A DNA stretch of 64,000 nucleotides from Streptomyces shenzhenensis (GTDB lineage: Bacteria > Actinomycetota > Actinomycetes > Streptomycetales > Streptomycetaceae), in assembly GCF_021462265.1 (NCBI RefSeq), contig NZ_JAJONF010000008.1, positions 62,001 through 126,000 on the forward strand, read 5' to 3'. Below, one piece after another: positions 18,348-27,133 of this stretch. How positions within the stretch are numbered: position 1 is the stretch's first letter; each line of letters opens with the position of its first letter. Position numbers and translations under genes: made by a program. The notes beneath the pieces are model-generated. The model was not told the origin of the DNA. It made no database searches and worked only from the letters and a program-made list of their open reading frames with translations.

Positions 18348-19079
18348 CTATCGGCTCCCCTGCGCTCCCGCCACCACGATCAGCGTGATGAACGCACCGG
18401 CGAGCACCAGCCCCGCCGACCCGCAGATGATCCCGGCCAGCGCCTGCCCGCCGTTCGTGGCCCGGCCTCGTGTGACCCGGGCCCGCCCGATCGACCCGAA
18501 CACGATCGCCAGCACCCCCATCACCAGCGCGACCGGTGCCAGGCAGAACCCGACCGCGCTGATGATCCCCGTCACCATGGCGGCCGTCCCCAGCCCGTTG
18601 TCCGGCCCCGGCTGCGTCCCGGGCCAGCCGCCGTAGCCCCCGGGCCCGCCCGGGTACGACGGCAGCGGCTGGCCGGGGTAGCCGTACCCCGGCACCGGAG
18701 CGCCACCGGGACCAGGGGCCCCGGGATGGCCGTACGGCACGGGCCCCGGCCCGTTCGGGGCGATCGGCGGTGGCGGCACCGCCGCGCTGGGCGGCTGCTG
18801 CGCCGCGGGAGGGGCGTAGGGGTTGGGCGACGACGGCGCGGCCGGATGTGGCGCCGCGAAGGGGTTCGCCTGCGGGGCCGGCCGCGGGGAGGGCGCCGCG
18901 AAGGGGTTGGCCCAGCCCTGCGGCGGTGTGGTGGCGGAGGTGTCCGGCCCCGGTATCGCCGCGGCCGTGGGCTCGTCGTGGACCCCCGGCGGCACCGTCA
19001 CCGGCCCCGGTTCCTGCGCCCCGGCACCCTCCCCCTTGTCCAGCCGTACCTTCGGAGCCTTCGGCGCCTCGTCAGCCAT
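18348..19079 (-). CDS. DUF4190-type membrane protein with proline-rich N-terminus
   Basis: 243 residues. The first 150 are acidic then very rich in Pro, Gly, Ala and Tyr (NPFAAP repeats, PGYGYPGQPLPSYPGGPGGYGG). Two C-terminal membrane segments follow: GTAAMVTGIISAVGFCLAPVALVMGVLAIVFG, and a second starting GQALAGIICGSAGLVLAGAF. A short loop GRARVTRG lies between them. This is the DUF4190 arrangement, common in actinobacteria and of unknown role. The ATG at 19079 follows a GA-rich GAGAGGGGA stretch. Confidence 0.75.
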   Translation of the reverse strand: MADEAPKAPKVRLDKGEGAGAQEPGPVTVPPGVHDEPTAAAIPGPDTSATTPPQGWANPFAAPSPRPAPQANPFAAPHPAAPSSPNPYAPPAAQQPPSAAVPPPPIAPNGPGPVPYGHPGAPGPGGAPVPGYGYPGQPLPSYPGGPGGYGGWPGTQPGPDNGLGTAAMVTGIISAVGFCLAPVALVMGVLAIVFGSIGRARVTRGRATNGGQALAGIICGSAGLVLAGAFITLIVVAGAQGSR

Positions 19080-19250
19080 CTCGCGATGTCCCCTCTCCCG
19101 CGCGCATGCCGCCGTCATGTTACGGCCCGGCCCCACACCGGCCCCGGCCCGGCCTACGATGACCCCGGATCACCGATCAGCCGATCACCGCGCAGGGCCC
19201 CGCGGCCGTACCCCGCCGCAGGCGGCCCGCGCCGTTCCGGGGAGGAACCC

Positions 19251-20312
19251 TTGACCGACCGCCACACCGACTCCGCCGCCGTGCGCGACGTGCACGCCTT
19301 CATCGCCGGACTGCCCAAGGCCGAACTGCACGTCCACCACGTCGGCTCCGCCTCCCCGCGCATCGTGTCGGAACTGGCCGCCCGGCACCCCGACTCCAAG
19401 GTCCCGACCGACCCCGAGGCGTTGGCCGACTACTTCACGTTCACGGACTTCGCGCACTTCATCGAGGTCTACCTGTCGGTGGTCGACCTGATCCGCACAC
19501 CCGAGGACGTTCGGCTGCTCACCTACGAGGTGGCCCGCGAACTGGCCCGCCAGCAGGTGCGCTACGCCGAGCTGACGATCACCCCGTTCTCGTCCACCCG
19601 GCGCGGCATCGACGCGCGGGCGTTCATGGACGCGATCGAGGACGCGCGAAAGGCGGCGGAGGCCGAGTTCGGCACCCTGCTGCGCTGGTGCTTCGACATC
19701 CCCGGCGAGGCGGGTCTGGAAGCCGCCGAGGAGACGGCACGGCTGGCGACCGACGACCGGATCCGCCCGGAGGGCCTGGTCTCCTTCGGTCTCGGCGGCC
19801 CCGAGATCGGGGTGCCCCGGCCGCAGTTCAAGCCGTACTTCGACCAGGCGATCGCGGCCGGCCTGCGCTCCGCCCCGCACGCGGGCGAGACCACCGGCCC
19901 CGGCACGGTCTGGGACGCGCTGACCCACCTGCGCGCCGAGCGGATCGGGCACGGCACCAGCTCCGCGCAGGACCCGGAGCTGCTCGCCCACCTCGCCGAG
20001 CACCGCATCGCGCTGGAGGTGTGCCCGACCTCCAACATCGCCACCCGCGCGGTCCGCACCCTCGAAGAGCACCCGATCAAGGACTTCGTGGACGCCGGTG
20101 TCCTGGTCACGGTCAACTCCGACGACCCGCCGATGTTCGGCACCGACCTCAACAACGAGTACGCCGTCGCCGCCCGCCTCCTCGGCCTCGACGAACGCGG
20201 CCTCGCGGACCTCGCGAAGAACGCGGTGGAGGCGTCCTTCCTGGACCTGTCGGGCAAGACGAGGATCTCCGCCGAGATCGACGCGTACACGAAGGCGTGG
20301 CTCGCACCCTGA
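19251..20312 (+). CDS. Adenosine deaminase family protein
   Basis: 353 residues from a TTG start that has GGGGAGG 6 nt upstream; no ATG or GTG fits. The metal-binding motifs of the adenosine deaminase family are in order: ELHVHHVGS, SAPHAGETTGPG, RIGHGTS, and VTVNSDDPPMFGTDL. The enzyme deaminates adenosine or a related purine. The HVHHVGSA motif differs from the usual HVHLEG of classical adenosine deaminases, so the substrate may be a different 6-aminopurine derivative. A GDPD gene follows 31 bp later on the same strand. Confidence 0.85.
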   Translation: MTDRHTDSAAVRDVHAFIAGLPKAELHVHHVGSASPRIVSELAARHPDSKVPTDPEALADYFTFTDFAHFIEVYLSVVDLIRTPEDVRLLTYEVARELARQQVRYAELTITPFSSTRRGIDARAFMDAIEDARKAAEAEFGTLLRWCFDIPGEAGLEAAEETARLATDDRIRPEGLVSFGLGGPEIGVPRPQFKPYFDQAIAAGLRSAPHAGETTGPGTVWDALTHLRAERIGHGTSSAQDPELLAHLAEHRIALEVCPTSNIATRAVRTLEEHPIKDFVDAGVLVTVNSDDPPMFGTDLNNEYAVAARLLGLDERGLADLAKNAVEASFLDLSGKTRISAEIDAYTKAWLAP

Positions 20313-20343
20313 CGGCCCCCGCGGGCCCTGAGACCATGGGCTC

Positions 20344-21039
20344 ATGCAGACCGTGACCGCCGTGGCCCACCGCGGCGACCCCTACCGCTTCCGCGAGAAC
20401 ACCCTCGACTCCCTGCGTTCCGCGCTCCGCCGGGGCGCGGACGCGGTGGAGATCGACGTCCGGCTCACCCGCGACGGCGTTCCCGTCCTCCTCCACGACG
20501 GCACACTCAAGCGGCTGTGGGAGCACGACCGTCCGCTGAGCGCCCTGTCGGCGGACGAGGTGCGCGGCCTCACCGCGGGTGGTGTGCCGACCCTCGTCGA
20601 GGCGCTGGCGGCGACGGCGGGCAGCCGGGTGATGATCGACCTGCCCGGGGACCCGAGCGCGCGGGCGGTGGCGCGGATCGTGGCGGTGGCCCGGGAGTGC
20701 GGCGCGACGGACCGCGTCTACTACACGGGGGACGCCGTCGCGATGCTGGCGGTCCGGGCGGCCGACCGGTCCGCCGAGATCGCGCTGACCCGCACGACCC
20801 TGGCGCCGACCCGCCCCGCGCTCCTGGAAGCGATCCGCCCCCGCTACCTCAACTACCGCTTCAGCCTGCTCGACCGCGCACTGGCCGAACACGTCCACCG
20901 CAGTGGCTGTCTCGTCTCGTGCTGGACCCCGGACACCCGGCGCTCGTTGCGCCGTCTGCTGGACCTGGGCGTCGACTCGATCACCACGAACAGGGTGGAC
21001 GCGCTCAACGCCGTGCGTGGCCACGCGACCGGCTTCTGA
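20344..21039 (+). CDS. Glycerophosphodiester phosphodiesterase
   Basis: 231 residues. The family signature is complete: AHRGDPYRFRENT with the catalytic His-Arg-Gly, then EIDVRLTRDGVPVLLHDG with the metal-binding Glu and Asp and the second catalytic His. It hydrolyses glycerophosphodiesters to glycerol-3-phosphate and an alcohol. No signal peptide is visible, so it is probably cytoplasmic. It lies 31 bp after the adenosine deaminase gene. Confidence 0.88.
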   Translation: MQTVTAVAHRGDPYRFRENTLDSLRSALRRGADAVEIDVRLTRDGVPVLLHDGTLKRLWEHDRPLSALSADEVRGLTAGGVPTLVEALAATAGSRVMIDLPGDPSARAVARIVAVARECGATDRVYYTGDAVAMLAVRAADRSAEIALTRTTLAPTRPALLEAIRPRYLNYRFSLLDRALAEHVHRSGCLVSCWTPDTRRSLRRLLDLGVDSITTNRVDALNAVRGHATGF

Positions 21040-21433
21040 GGCACCGTCGGCGGGATCACTCGGCGTCTTCCGCGGCACGTACCGCGGCACGGGCGCCGAG
21101 TCCGTCCCGTCGTCCCGCACCTGCCCCTGCCGAATCGCCCCCTGCACCGGCCCGTACGGCACGTCCTTCTCCACCGCTTCCCACGGCGACGGGAAGACGC
21201 TCACCCCGTAGCCGGCCCCCGCTCGTGCACAGCGAAACGTCACGCGGCCGTCCGCGCGGCGGGACCGGGAGTCGGCCCCTAGGGATGATCCCCGTCAAAT
21301 TCCCTGTGCTCAGCGGAAGTTGCTGGGTGACACCTCAGGGGCGCACGCCCTCCTCGCCGACGATCCGGCCGGCCGCCGTGTCGCCGGAGGATGTCCGGGT
21401 CCCTTCCGCCCTCGTCTCCTCTGGAGTTCACGC
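21040..21433. other. Intergenic region, no supported gene
   Basis: 394 bp between the GDPD gene and a secreted hydrolase. On the minus strand about 60 codons look protein-like (GVSVFPSPWEAVEKDVPYG), but the frame runs on into the GDPD gene without a stop, so it is not called. The promoter of the hydrolase should be in the right half. Confidence 0.5.
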
Positions 21434-22603
21434 ATGCGTGCCCACCCCCGGAGCACCGTCCTCGCCGCCTCCCTCGCCCTGGCCCTCGCCGCCGGGCCGC
21501 TGGCCGCGCCCGCCTTCGCCGCAGCCCGAGCCTCAGTTGCCGCCCGCGCCGCCGTACCGGCCGTTGCCGGCCCGGACGCCGAGGCGCTGCGTGCCGCGAT
21601 CGCCGGGCTGCCGGACGCGGACGCCACCGCCGCGCTGGTCCGGGTGGGCGGCACCGACGGCGCCTGGCGGGGCAGCGCGGGCGTGCACGACCTGGCGAGC
21701 GGCCGGGCGGCGGACCCGGACGCCCGTTTCCGGGCCGGTTCGACGACCAAGGTGGTGACGGCGGCGGTCGTACTGAAACTGGCGGCACAGCACCGCGTCG
21801 ACCTCGACACGCCCGTCCAGCACTACCTCCCGGGCCTGTTCACCCGGGCCTTCCGGCCCATCTCCGTAAGGGAGTTGCTGAACCACACCAGCGGCATCCG
21901 GGCGGGCGACGGCTGGGGCGACTCCTTCGAGGCGCAGTACGCACACCGCTTCGACACACTCACCCCGGAACAGGTCGTGCGGTCGGCGGTGGCCAAGGGA
22001 CCCGAGTTCGCGCCGGGGACGCGGCAGGACTACCTCAACATCAACTACACCGTGCTCGGGCTGTTGATCGAGAAGGTGACCGGACGGTCGTACGCCTCGG
22101 TGGCCGAGCGACTGGTCCTCCGCCCGGCCGGGATGCGGGACACCTGCTTCCCCGGCACCGACCCGCGGATCCACGGCCCGCACAACCACGGCTACCAGAA
22201 GGTGACGAGGGCCGACGGGACGACGGAGTTCGTGGACGTCACCGAGTGGAACCAGGCGGACCGGTTCGCGGCCGGCGACATGATCTCCACGACAGCCGAC
22301 CTGGAACGGCTGCTCACCTCCCTCTTCCGGGGACGGATCGTGCCGCCGGGACCACAACTGGAGGAGATGTTCACGGTCCCGGCGGGCATCGAGGGCGCCA
22401 CCTACAGCGCCGGGCTGCAGCGCTTCGCGTACGAGGGCCGGGTGTACTGGGTCAAGTCGGGCTCCCGGTACGGCTACAGCGCGGTCGTCGCCGGCACCCG
22501 GGACCTGAGCCGAACCCTCGTCTACTCCGTCAACGCCACCGACGCGAAGGGCGAGGACACGAACCCGGTCGCCGAGCGCATCGCACGCGCCGCGCTCAAG
22601 TAG
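21434..22603 (+). CDS. Secreted serine hydrolase, beta-lactamase/D-Ala-D-Ala carboxypeptidase family
   Basis: 389 residues beginning with a signal peptide (positively charged MRAHPRS, hydrophobic core, cleavage likely after AFA). The mature part is a class C beta-lactamase-like domain: SxxK as STTK in AGSTTKVVTAAVV, YxN as YLN in PGTRQDYLNINYT, and KSG in VYWVKSGSRYG. LLNHTSGI and IEKVTGRSY are typical. It likely acts on cell-wall D-alanyl peptides or esters outside the cell. The ATG at 21434 has TGGAG 7 nt upstream. Confidence 0.85.
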   Translation: MRAHPRSTVLAASLALALAAGPLAAPAFAAARASVAARAAVPAVAGPDAEALRAAIAGLPDADATAALVRVGGTDGAWRGSAGVHDLASGRAADPDARFRAGSTTKVVTAAVVLKLAAQHRVDLDTPVQHYLPGLFTRAFRPISVRELLNHTSGIRAGDGWGDSFEAQYAHRFDTLTPEQVVRSAVAKGPEFAPGTRQDYLNINYTVLGLLIEKVTGRSYASVAERLVLRPAGMRDTCFPGTDPRIHGPHNHGYQKVTRADGTTEFVDVTEWNQADRFAAGDMISTTADLERLLTSLFRGRIVPPGPQLEEMFTVPAGIEGATYSAGLQRFAYEGRVYWVKSGSRYGYSAVVAGTRDLSRTLVYSVNATDAKGEDTNPVAERIARAALK

Positions 22604-22644
22604 ACCGGCCCCCAGACGTCCCGGTCCCGCCCCGCCCCGCCGCC

Positions 22645-22723
22645 CGACCACGACCTCGACCTCGACCTCGACCACGGCTTCGACCACGACCGCGGCTTCG
22701 ACCACTGCCACTGCCACTGCCAC
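22645..22723. repeat. Tandem hexanucleotide repeats
   Basis: Three CGACCT units, then a CGACCACGGCTTCGACCACG stretch, then three CACTGC units. The block starts 42 bp after the hydrolase stop and lies in noncoding DNA. Such short repeats can vary in length by slippage. Confidence 0.6.
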
Positions 22724-22836
22724 GCGGGACTGAACCACGGCGCGCGGGCCCGGGGCTCGCCGCCGCACCGGGGCCCGGTGGGGTCCTCATGGACGTCGGG
22801 CAGCCGCCCCCTCTCCCGGCGCGGCGGCTCCAGGCG

Positions 22837-22865
22837 TAGCATGTGAACGAAACTGTTTCGTTCAC
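22837..22865 (+). promoter_or_regulatory. -10-like TAGCAT followed by a 23-bp palindrome (TetR-type operator)
   Basis: GTGAACGAAAC (22843-22853) and GTTTCGTTCAC (22855-22865) are perfect 11-bp arms around a single T. The core GAAACTGTTTC is typical of TetR-family operators. TAGCAT at 22837-22842 is a plausible -10 element, so a bound repressor would block the start of transcription of the regulator gene at 22880. Confidence 0.65.
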
Positions 22866-22879
22866 GGAACGGACCTCGC

Positions 22880-23629
22880 ATGGAGAAGACAGGCATGGTC
22901 TCCGTACTCGTCGTCAACGACCAATCCCTCCAGCGCCTCGCCCTGCGTATGCTCCTCAGCGCCGAGCCCGGCCTGACGGTCGTCGGGGAGGCGGCGGACG
23001 GGGACGAGGCGATCCGTGCGAGCGCCGCGCTCCGCCCCGACGTCGTCCTCATGGACGGCTGGCTGTCCCGGGCGGACGTGCTCGACACCATCCGGCGCAT
23101 CGCCCGCCCGGCCGCCCGGACCCGCACCCCCGCTTCCGCTTCCGCCCCCGCCCCCGCTCCCGCTCCCGGCTTCACCGGCGAGGCGGCGTCCGTCTCCCGG
23201 GTCCTGATGCTGACCGCGGCCGAGCGGGAGGCGGACGCCTGGGCGGCCCTGCGGGCGGGTGCCGGCGGCTTCCTGCTCAACGACGCCGACCCGGCCGAAC
23301 TGACCGCGGCCATCCGGGTGGTCGCCGCCGGCGACGCCGTCATCACGCCCGGGCTGACCCGCGCGCTCATCGACGCCGTCCGCCAGCAGCACACCGTCCG
23401 CCCCCTCCCCCGCGCCTCGGGGCCCGGTGCCCTCACCGGCCGCGAGCGCGACGTTCTCATCGCCGTGGCCGCCGGCTGGACCAACGCCGAGATCGCCCAG
23501 TGGCTGTCCATCGCCCCGACCACGGTGAAGACCCATGTCAGCAATGTCCTCGCGAAGATCGGCGCCCGGGCCCGGGTGCAGGCGGTGACCTTCGCCTACG
23601 AGTCGGGACTGATCCGGCCGGCGGCCTGA
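22880..23629 (+). CDS. Orphan LuxR/NarL-type response regulator with degenerate receiver
   Basis: 249 residues. The receiver domain keeps the phosphorylatable aspartate (VVLMDGWL) and the switch threonine (MLTAAE). It has ND instead of the acidic DD pair (VVNDQ) and asparagine instead of the conserved lysine (GFLLNDA). An Ala-Pro linker (ASASAPAPAPAPG) is inserted in the receiver. The C-terminal GerE helix-turn-helix is normal: LTGRERDVLIAVAAGWTNAE and TVKTHVSNVLAKIGAR. No histidine kinase is adjacent. An ATG at 22895 with GGAGA upstream is an alternative start. It is probably phosphorylation-independent or atypical. Confidence 0.85.
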   Translation: MEKTGMVSVLVVNDQSLQRLALRMLLSAEPGLTVVGEAADGDEAIRASAALRPDVVLMDGWLSRADVLDTIRRIARPAARTRTPASASAPAPAPAPGFTGEAASVSRVLMLTAAEREADAWAALRAGAGGFLLNDADPAELTAAIRVVAAGDAVITPGLTRALIDAVRQQHTVRPLPRASGPGALTGRERDVLIAVAAGWTNAEIAQWLSIAPTTVKTHVSNVLAKIGARARVQAVTFAYESGLIRPAA

Positions 23630-24005
23630 GGCGCGCCGGGCGGCGGCCTGGACGCCTCGCCGCCGGGCACCACCAGGTTCGGGTGACCCCGACGACAACA
23701 GCAGGGCGACTGCGGCGGGCCGGGCCCTGGTCCACCACCCGGGAATCCGTGAAACCGCCAGGTGACGCGGTACTCATGCGCGAAGCTGATGGATCACCAC
23801 CCTTCCAGCTCTGCAGCTTTACAGGCATGGGACGCATGCCCGCCCGGCGGCCGAGGCTCGCAGGCGTCACGCGTCTCGCCGGGAAGTACCCCAAAGCGGC
23901 CGGCAGCCTCTCGGAGCGCCCCGTAGCGCCTCCGAGCGGCCGAAGCGACTGGGAGCGGCCCGGACGCGATCCTGGAAGCCATACGGAAACGGCAAGGAGC
24001 CGAAC
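23630..24005. other. Intergenic region with a small inverted repeat
   Basis: 376 bp upstream of the malic enzyme gene. GGCATG and CATGCC (23824-23840) form a 6-bp inverted repeat with a 5-nt centre, roughly 170 bp before the start. No gene is supported here. Confidence 0.5.
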
Positions 24006-25709
24006 ATGACGACCACGTGGAATGCCGCCGGAGGGCGCATCCAGACCACCGCCCGCGGCCGTGCCGTGCTCTCCCAGCCCCGCCTCAACCGGGGCACCGC
24101 CTTCACTCCCGAGGAACGGCGGACGCTGGGCCTGGTGGGCCTGGTGCCGCCGGCCGTGCTGACCCTGGAACAGCAGGCCGAGCGGGCGTACCAGCAGTAC
24201 GCGGCGCAGCCGACCGACCTGGCCAAGAACGTCAACCTCACCGCGCTGCACGACCGCAACCAGGTGCTCTTCTACCGCCTGCTCTGCGACCGCCTCGACG
24301 AGATGCTGCCCATCGTCTACACCCCGACCGTCGGCAAGGCGATCCAGCGTTACAGCAACGAGTACCGGCGCCCGGCCGGCGTCTACCTGTCGGTGGACGC
24401 CCCGGAGGAGATCGAGGGCGCGCTCGGCGCAGCCGGCCTGGGACCGGACGACGTGGACCTGATCGTCGCCACGGACGGCGAGGCGATCCTCGGCATCGGC
24501 GACTGGGGCGTGGGCGGCATCGACATCTCGGTGGGCAAGCTCGCCGTCTACACCGCCGCCGCCGGCATCGACCCGGACCGCACCCTGGCGGTCATGCTGG
24601 ACGTGGGCACCAACCGTCAGGAACTCCTCGACAACCCGCTCTATCTCGGCAACCGGCACCCGCGTGTGGACCGGGAGACGTACGACGCCTTCATCGACGC
24701 CTACGTCAGCACCGCCCGCCGGCTCTTCCCGAACGCCCTGCTGCACTGGGAGGACTTCGGTCCCGCCAACGCCCGCCGCATCCTGGAGCGTTACCGCCCG
24801 ACCGAGTTCACCTTCAACGACGACATCCAGGGCACCGGCGCCGTCAACCTCGCCGCCGTGCTCTCCGGAGTGAAGGCCAGCGGGGTCCCGCTGCGCGACC
24901 ACCGGGTCGTGATCTTCGGCGCGGGCACCGCCGGCATCGGCGTCGCCGACCAGCTGCGGGACGCCATGGTCGCCGACGGGCTGACCGCCGAGCAGGCCAC
25001 CGCCCGCATCTTCGGCGTCGACCGCCACGGCCTGCTCACCGAGGAACAGCGGGACCTGCGCGACTTCCAGGTCCGCTACGCCCGTCCGGCCGCCGAGGTC
25101 GCCGGCTGGCAGCGGGACGAGACGGTGGGCGGCATCGCGCTGGCCGAGGTCGTCGCGCGGGTCCGGCCGACGGTGCTGATCGGCACCTCCGGGCAGGGCG
25201 GCTCCTTCACCGAGGAGGTCGTCCGCGCGATGGCCGCCCACGCCGAGCGCCCGATCATCCTGCCGATGTCCAACCCGACGGACCTGGCCGAGGCGGTCCC
25301 CGCCGATCTGCTGGCCTGGACCGACGGCCGCGCCCTGATCGCCACCGGCAGCCCGTTCCCGCCGGTCGAGCGGGACGGGGTCAGGTACCTGATCGGGCAG
25401 GCCAACAACGCGCTGGTCTTCCCGGGCCTCGGCCTCGGCGCGATCGTCGCCCGGGCCACCCGGGTCACCGACGGCATGCTGGTCGCCGCCGCGCACGCCG
25501 TCGCCGGGCAGACGGACGCCGACGGCCCCGGCGCGCCGATCCTGCCCCTCACCGACCAGCTGCGCGAGACCTCGGTGGCGGTCGCCGTGGCGGTGGCCCG
25601 GGCCGCGGCCGCCGACGGGGTGGCCGGCACGACCGTCGACGACTCCGTGGAGAAGCGGGTCAGGTCCGCCATGTGGGAGCCGGTGTACCTGCCCGTCGAC
25701 GCGGTCTGA
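24006..25709 (+). CDS. NAD-dependent malic enzyme
   Basis: 567 residues, the usual length of the large MaeA-type malic enzyme. It decarboxylates malate to pyruvate with reduction of NAD, linking the citric acid cycle to pyruvate. Visible motifs are the tyrosine region MLPIVYTPTVGKAIQ, the lysine region GVGGIDISVGKLAVY, the metal-binding LHWEDFGPANA with FNDDIQGTGAV, and the NAD site VIFGAGTAGIGVAD. AAGGAG stands 6 nt before the ATG. It may balance carbon from succinate produced by GABA degradation, but that is only an inference. Confidence 0.93.
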   Translation: MTTTWNAAGGRIQTTARGRAVLSQPRLNRGTAFTPEERRTLGLVGLVPPAVLTLEQQAERAYQQYAAQPTDLAKNVNLTALHDRNQVLFYRLLCDRLDEMLPIVYTPTVGKAIQRYSNEYRRPAGVYLSVDAPEEIEGALGAAGLGPDDVDLIVATDGEAILGIGDWGVGGIDISVGKLAVYTAAAGIDPDRTLAVMLDVGTNRQELLDNPLYLGNRHPRVDRETYDAFIDAYVSTARRLFPNALLHWEDFGPANARRILERYRPTEFTFNDDIQGTGAVNLAAVLSGVKASGVPLRDHRVVIFGAGTAGIGVADQLRDAMVADGLTAEQATARIFGVDRHGLLTEEQRDLRDFQVRYARPAAEVAGWQRDETVGGIALAEVVARVRPTVLIGTSGQGGSFTEEVVRAMAAHAERPIILPMSNPTDLAEAVPADLLAWTDGRALIATGSPFPPVERDGVRYLIGQANNALVFPGLGLGAIVARATRVTDGMLVAAAHAVAGQTDADGPGAPILPLTDQLRETSVAVAVAVARAAAADGVAGTTVDDSVEKRVRSAMWEPVYLPVDAV

Positions 25710-25737
25710 CCGGCGTCCTGGGCGCTGTCCGGGGGGC

Positions 25738-25762
25738 GGCGGGCTCGCGGTGCCGGCCCGCC
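25738..25762. terminator. Possible terminator between convergent genes
   Basis: GGCGGGC (25738-25744) pairs with GCCCGCC (25756-25762) over an 11-nt loop, 29 bp after the malic enzyme stop. The stem is short. Confidence 0.35.
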
Positions 25763-25875
25763 ACCGCCTCGCCCGGCGCCGGCGCGTCCGGCCGGCCGGG
25801 GTGGCCGGCGAGCAGTTCATCGTGCTCGGGGCCGGTCACGGCCTGCGCGGGTCACCGAGCCCCGCCCCTGCGCCG

Positions 25876-26394
25876 TCAGGCCGGGCTCGGTTCTCCTGTC
25901 GCGGTCTCGAGGGCGGGGCCCGGCCCGAGGTCGGCCTCGGCGGCGGAGTAGGAGGAGGCGAAGGTGAACGCGCGCGCCGACGGGCCGTGCGCGCGCAGGT
26001 CCGCCAGCCGTGCCAGGGCCTCGCCGGCGGTCGGGAGGTGACCGGCGGGGATCCACCAGAGCACCAGATGCGCCTGGGCGTGCCGCTGGAACCATTCGCG
26101 GCGCCGCCGCATCACGTCCAGGTGCTCACTGCGGTAGGTGAAGTCCCACAGCGCCTCCCGGGTCTCCCACACCGTCAGGTTGACGATGACGTCCTCACCC
26201 GCCGGGCGCAGGGCGGTGGCGTCGGCAGCCCCCTGCTCCACGAGCCGCCACACGAAGCCGGGCGCGTCGTCGGCAGCGGCGTTGACCGTGTCGAGCATGT
26301 CGACGAACGGCGTCATGCGCGGGTCGTCGAGGGAGAAACGGAGCGTGGCGACGTTCAGCTGGGCGAGGTGAGCGGCGTACCCGGATGCGGTCAT
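25876..26394 (-). CDS. DUF3291 domain protein
   Basis: 172 residues matching the DUF3291 family, which has a dimeric alpha/beta barrel fold like small monooxygenases. Recognisable parts are HLAQLNVATLRFSLDDPRM, VNLTVWETREALWDFTYRSEH and LVLWWIPAGHLPT. The function of the family is unknown. The start codon lies 31 bp after the stop of the SufR-like regulator on the same strand, so the two are probably co-transcribed. Confidence 0.8.
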   Translation of the reverse strand: MTASGYAAHLAQLNVATLRFSLDDPRMTPFVDMLDTVNAAADDAPGFVWRLVEQGAADATALRPAGEDVIVNLTVWETREALWDFTYRSEHLDVMRRRREWFQRHAQAHLVLWWIPAGHLPTAGEALARLADLRAHGPSARAFTFASSYSAAEADLGPGPALETATGEPSPA

Positions 26395-26425
26395 GGCCTC
26401 ATGTCAGCACGCCCCCATTTCTATG

Positions 26426-27133
26426 TCAATCATCGTTGTCTTTAGAAAGCTCCAGGACCACACAGCACTCGCCGGGCCGGGCGTCCATACGGGCCCGGAC
26501 GGGACCGCCGGCGCCGAGCAGCCCCTCCAGCAGCGCGAGGTTCATGCCGCAGACGAGCGGCGGAAAGCGTTCGGCCACGGCATGGAAGGGGCAGTTGCGC
26601 ATACGGACGACCGGCGCCGCCGCCCCGGCCGCCGCTACGCCCGCCGCGGCGTCCCCGGCGTCCCCGGCGGCTTCCAGGTGCGGTTCGTAACCGCGGGCCG
26701 CGAGCAGCTCCATGGCCTCGTCGAGGCCGCGGCAGGGGGCCGCCGAGCCGCGCAGGACCTCGCCACGGCGGCGCGCGGCCGCGCAGAGCCCGGCGTCCAG
26801 ACCGGCCTGCTCGGCGGCTTCGGCGAGCAGTTCGGCGGCGGTGCGGTAGTCGCGGGCGGGCAGCGACACGAGCCGTTCGCCCCGCGCCCGCGTGTACACC
26901 TTGGCGGGCCGGCCCGCCCCCGGTCCGGAGCGCCCGGTGAGGCGGCGGCTGCCGGTGTCGAGCAGTCCGGCCTCGGCCAGCCGGTCCAGATGGTGCGCGG
27001 CGAGCGTGCGCGCCACCCCGGTCGCCTCGGCGGCCTCGTTACGGCCGACCTCGCGGCCCTGCGCCGCCACGTACTCGTACAGCCGGCGTCGCACCGGATC
27101 CTGCAACGCCGCGATCGCGTCGATGTCGTCCAC
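26426..27133 (-). CDS. SufR-like HTH transcriptional regulator with cysteine-rich C-terminus
   Basis: 235 residues. An N-terminal winged helix domain (LQDPVRRRLYEYVA, AAHHLDRLAEAGLL) is followed by a wing with GRPAKVYTRA. The C-terminal half has NCPFHAVAERFP, LVCGMNLALLEGLL and PGECCVVLE, the cysteine pattern of SufR-type iron-sulfur sensors. These repress genes and respond to the loss or oxidation of a cluster. It lies directly before the DUF3291 gene and far from any visible suf cluster. Cluster binding is inferred from the cysteines. Confidence 0.8.
   Translation of the reverse strand: MDDIDAIAALQDPVRRRLYEYVAAQGREVGRNEAAEATGVARTLAAHHLDRLAEAGLLDTGSRRLTGRSGPGAGRPAKVYTRARGERLVSLPARDYRTAAELLAEAAEQAGLDAGLCAAARRRGEVLRGSAAPCRGLDEAMELLAARGYEPHLEAAGDAGDAAAGVAAAGAAAPVVRMRNCPFHAVAERFPPLVCGMNLALLEGLLGAGGPVRARMDARPGECCVVLELSKDNDD

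Noticed and set aside
21056..21243. Protein-like minus-strand stretch (GVSVFPSPWEAVEKDVPYG)
   Set aside because: The frame has no stop before it enters the GDPD gene antisense, and no ribosome site is visible. A short remnant cannot be excluded.
22645..22723. Possible CRISPR-like repeat block
   Set aside because: The units are 6 bp long and have no unique spacers, so this is a simple tandem repeat.
22880..23629. Pathway-specific regulator of an antibiotic cluster
   Set aside because: LuxR-type proteins often do this, but no biosynthetic genes are present in the surrounding 20 kb.
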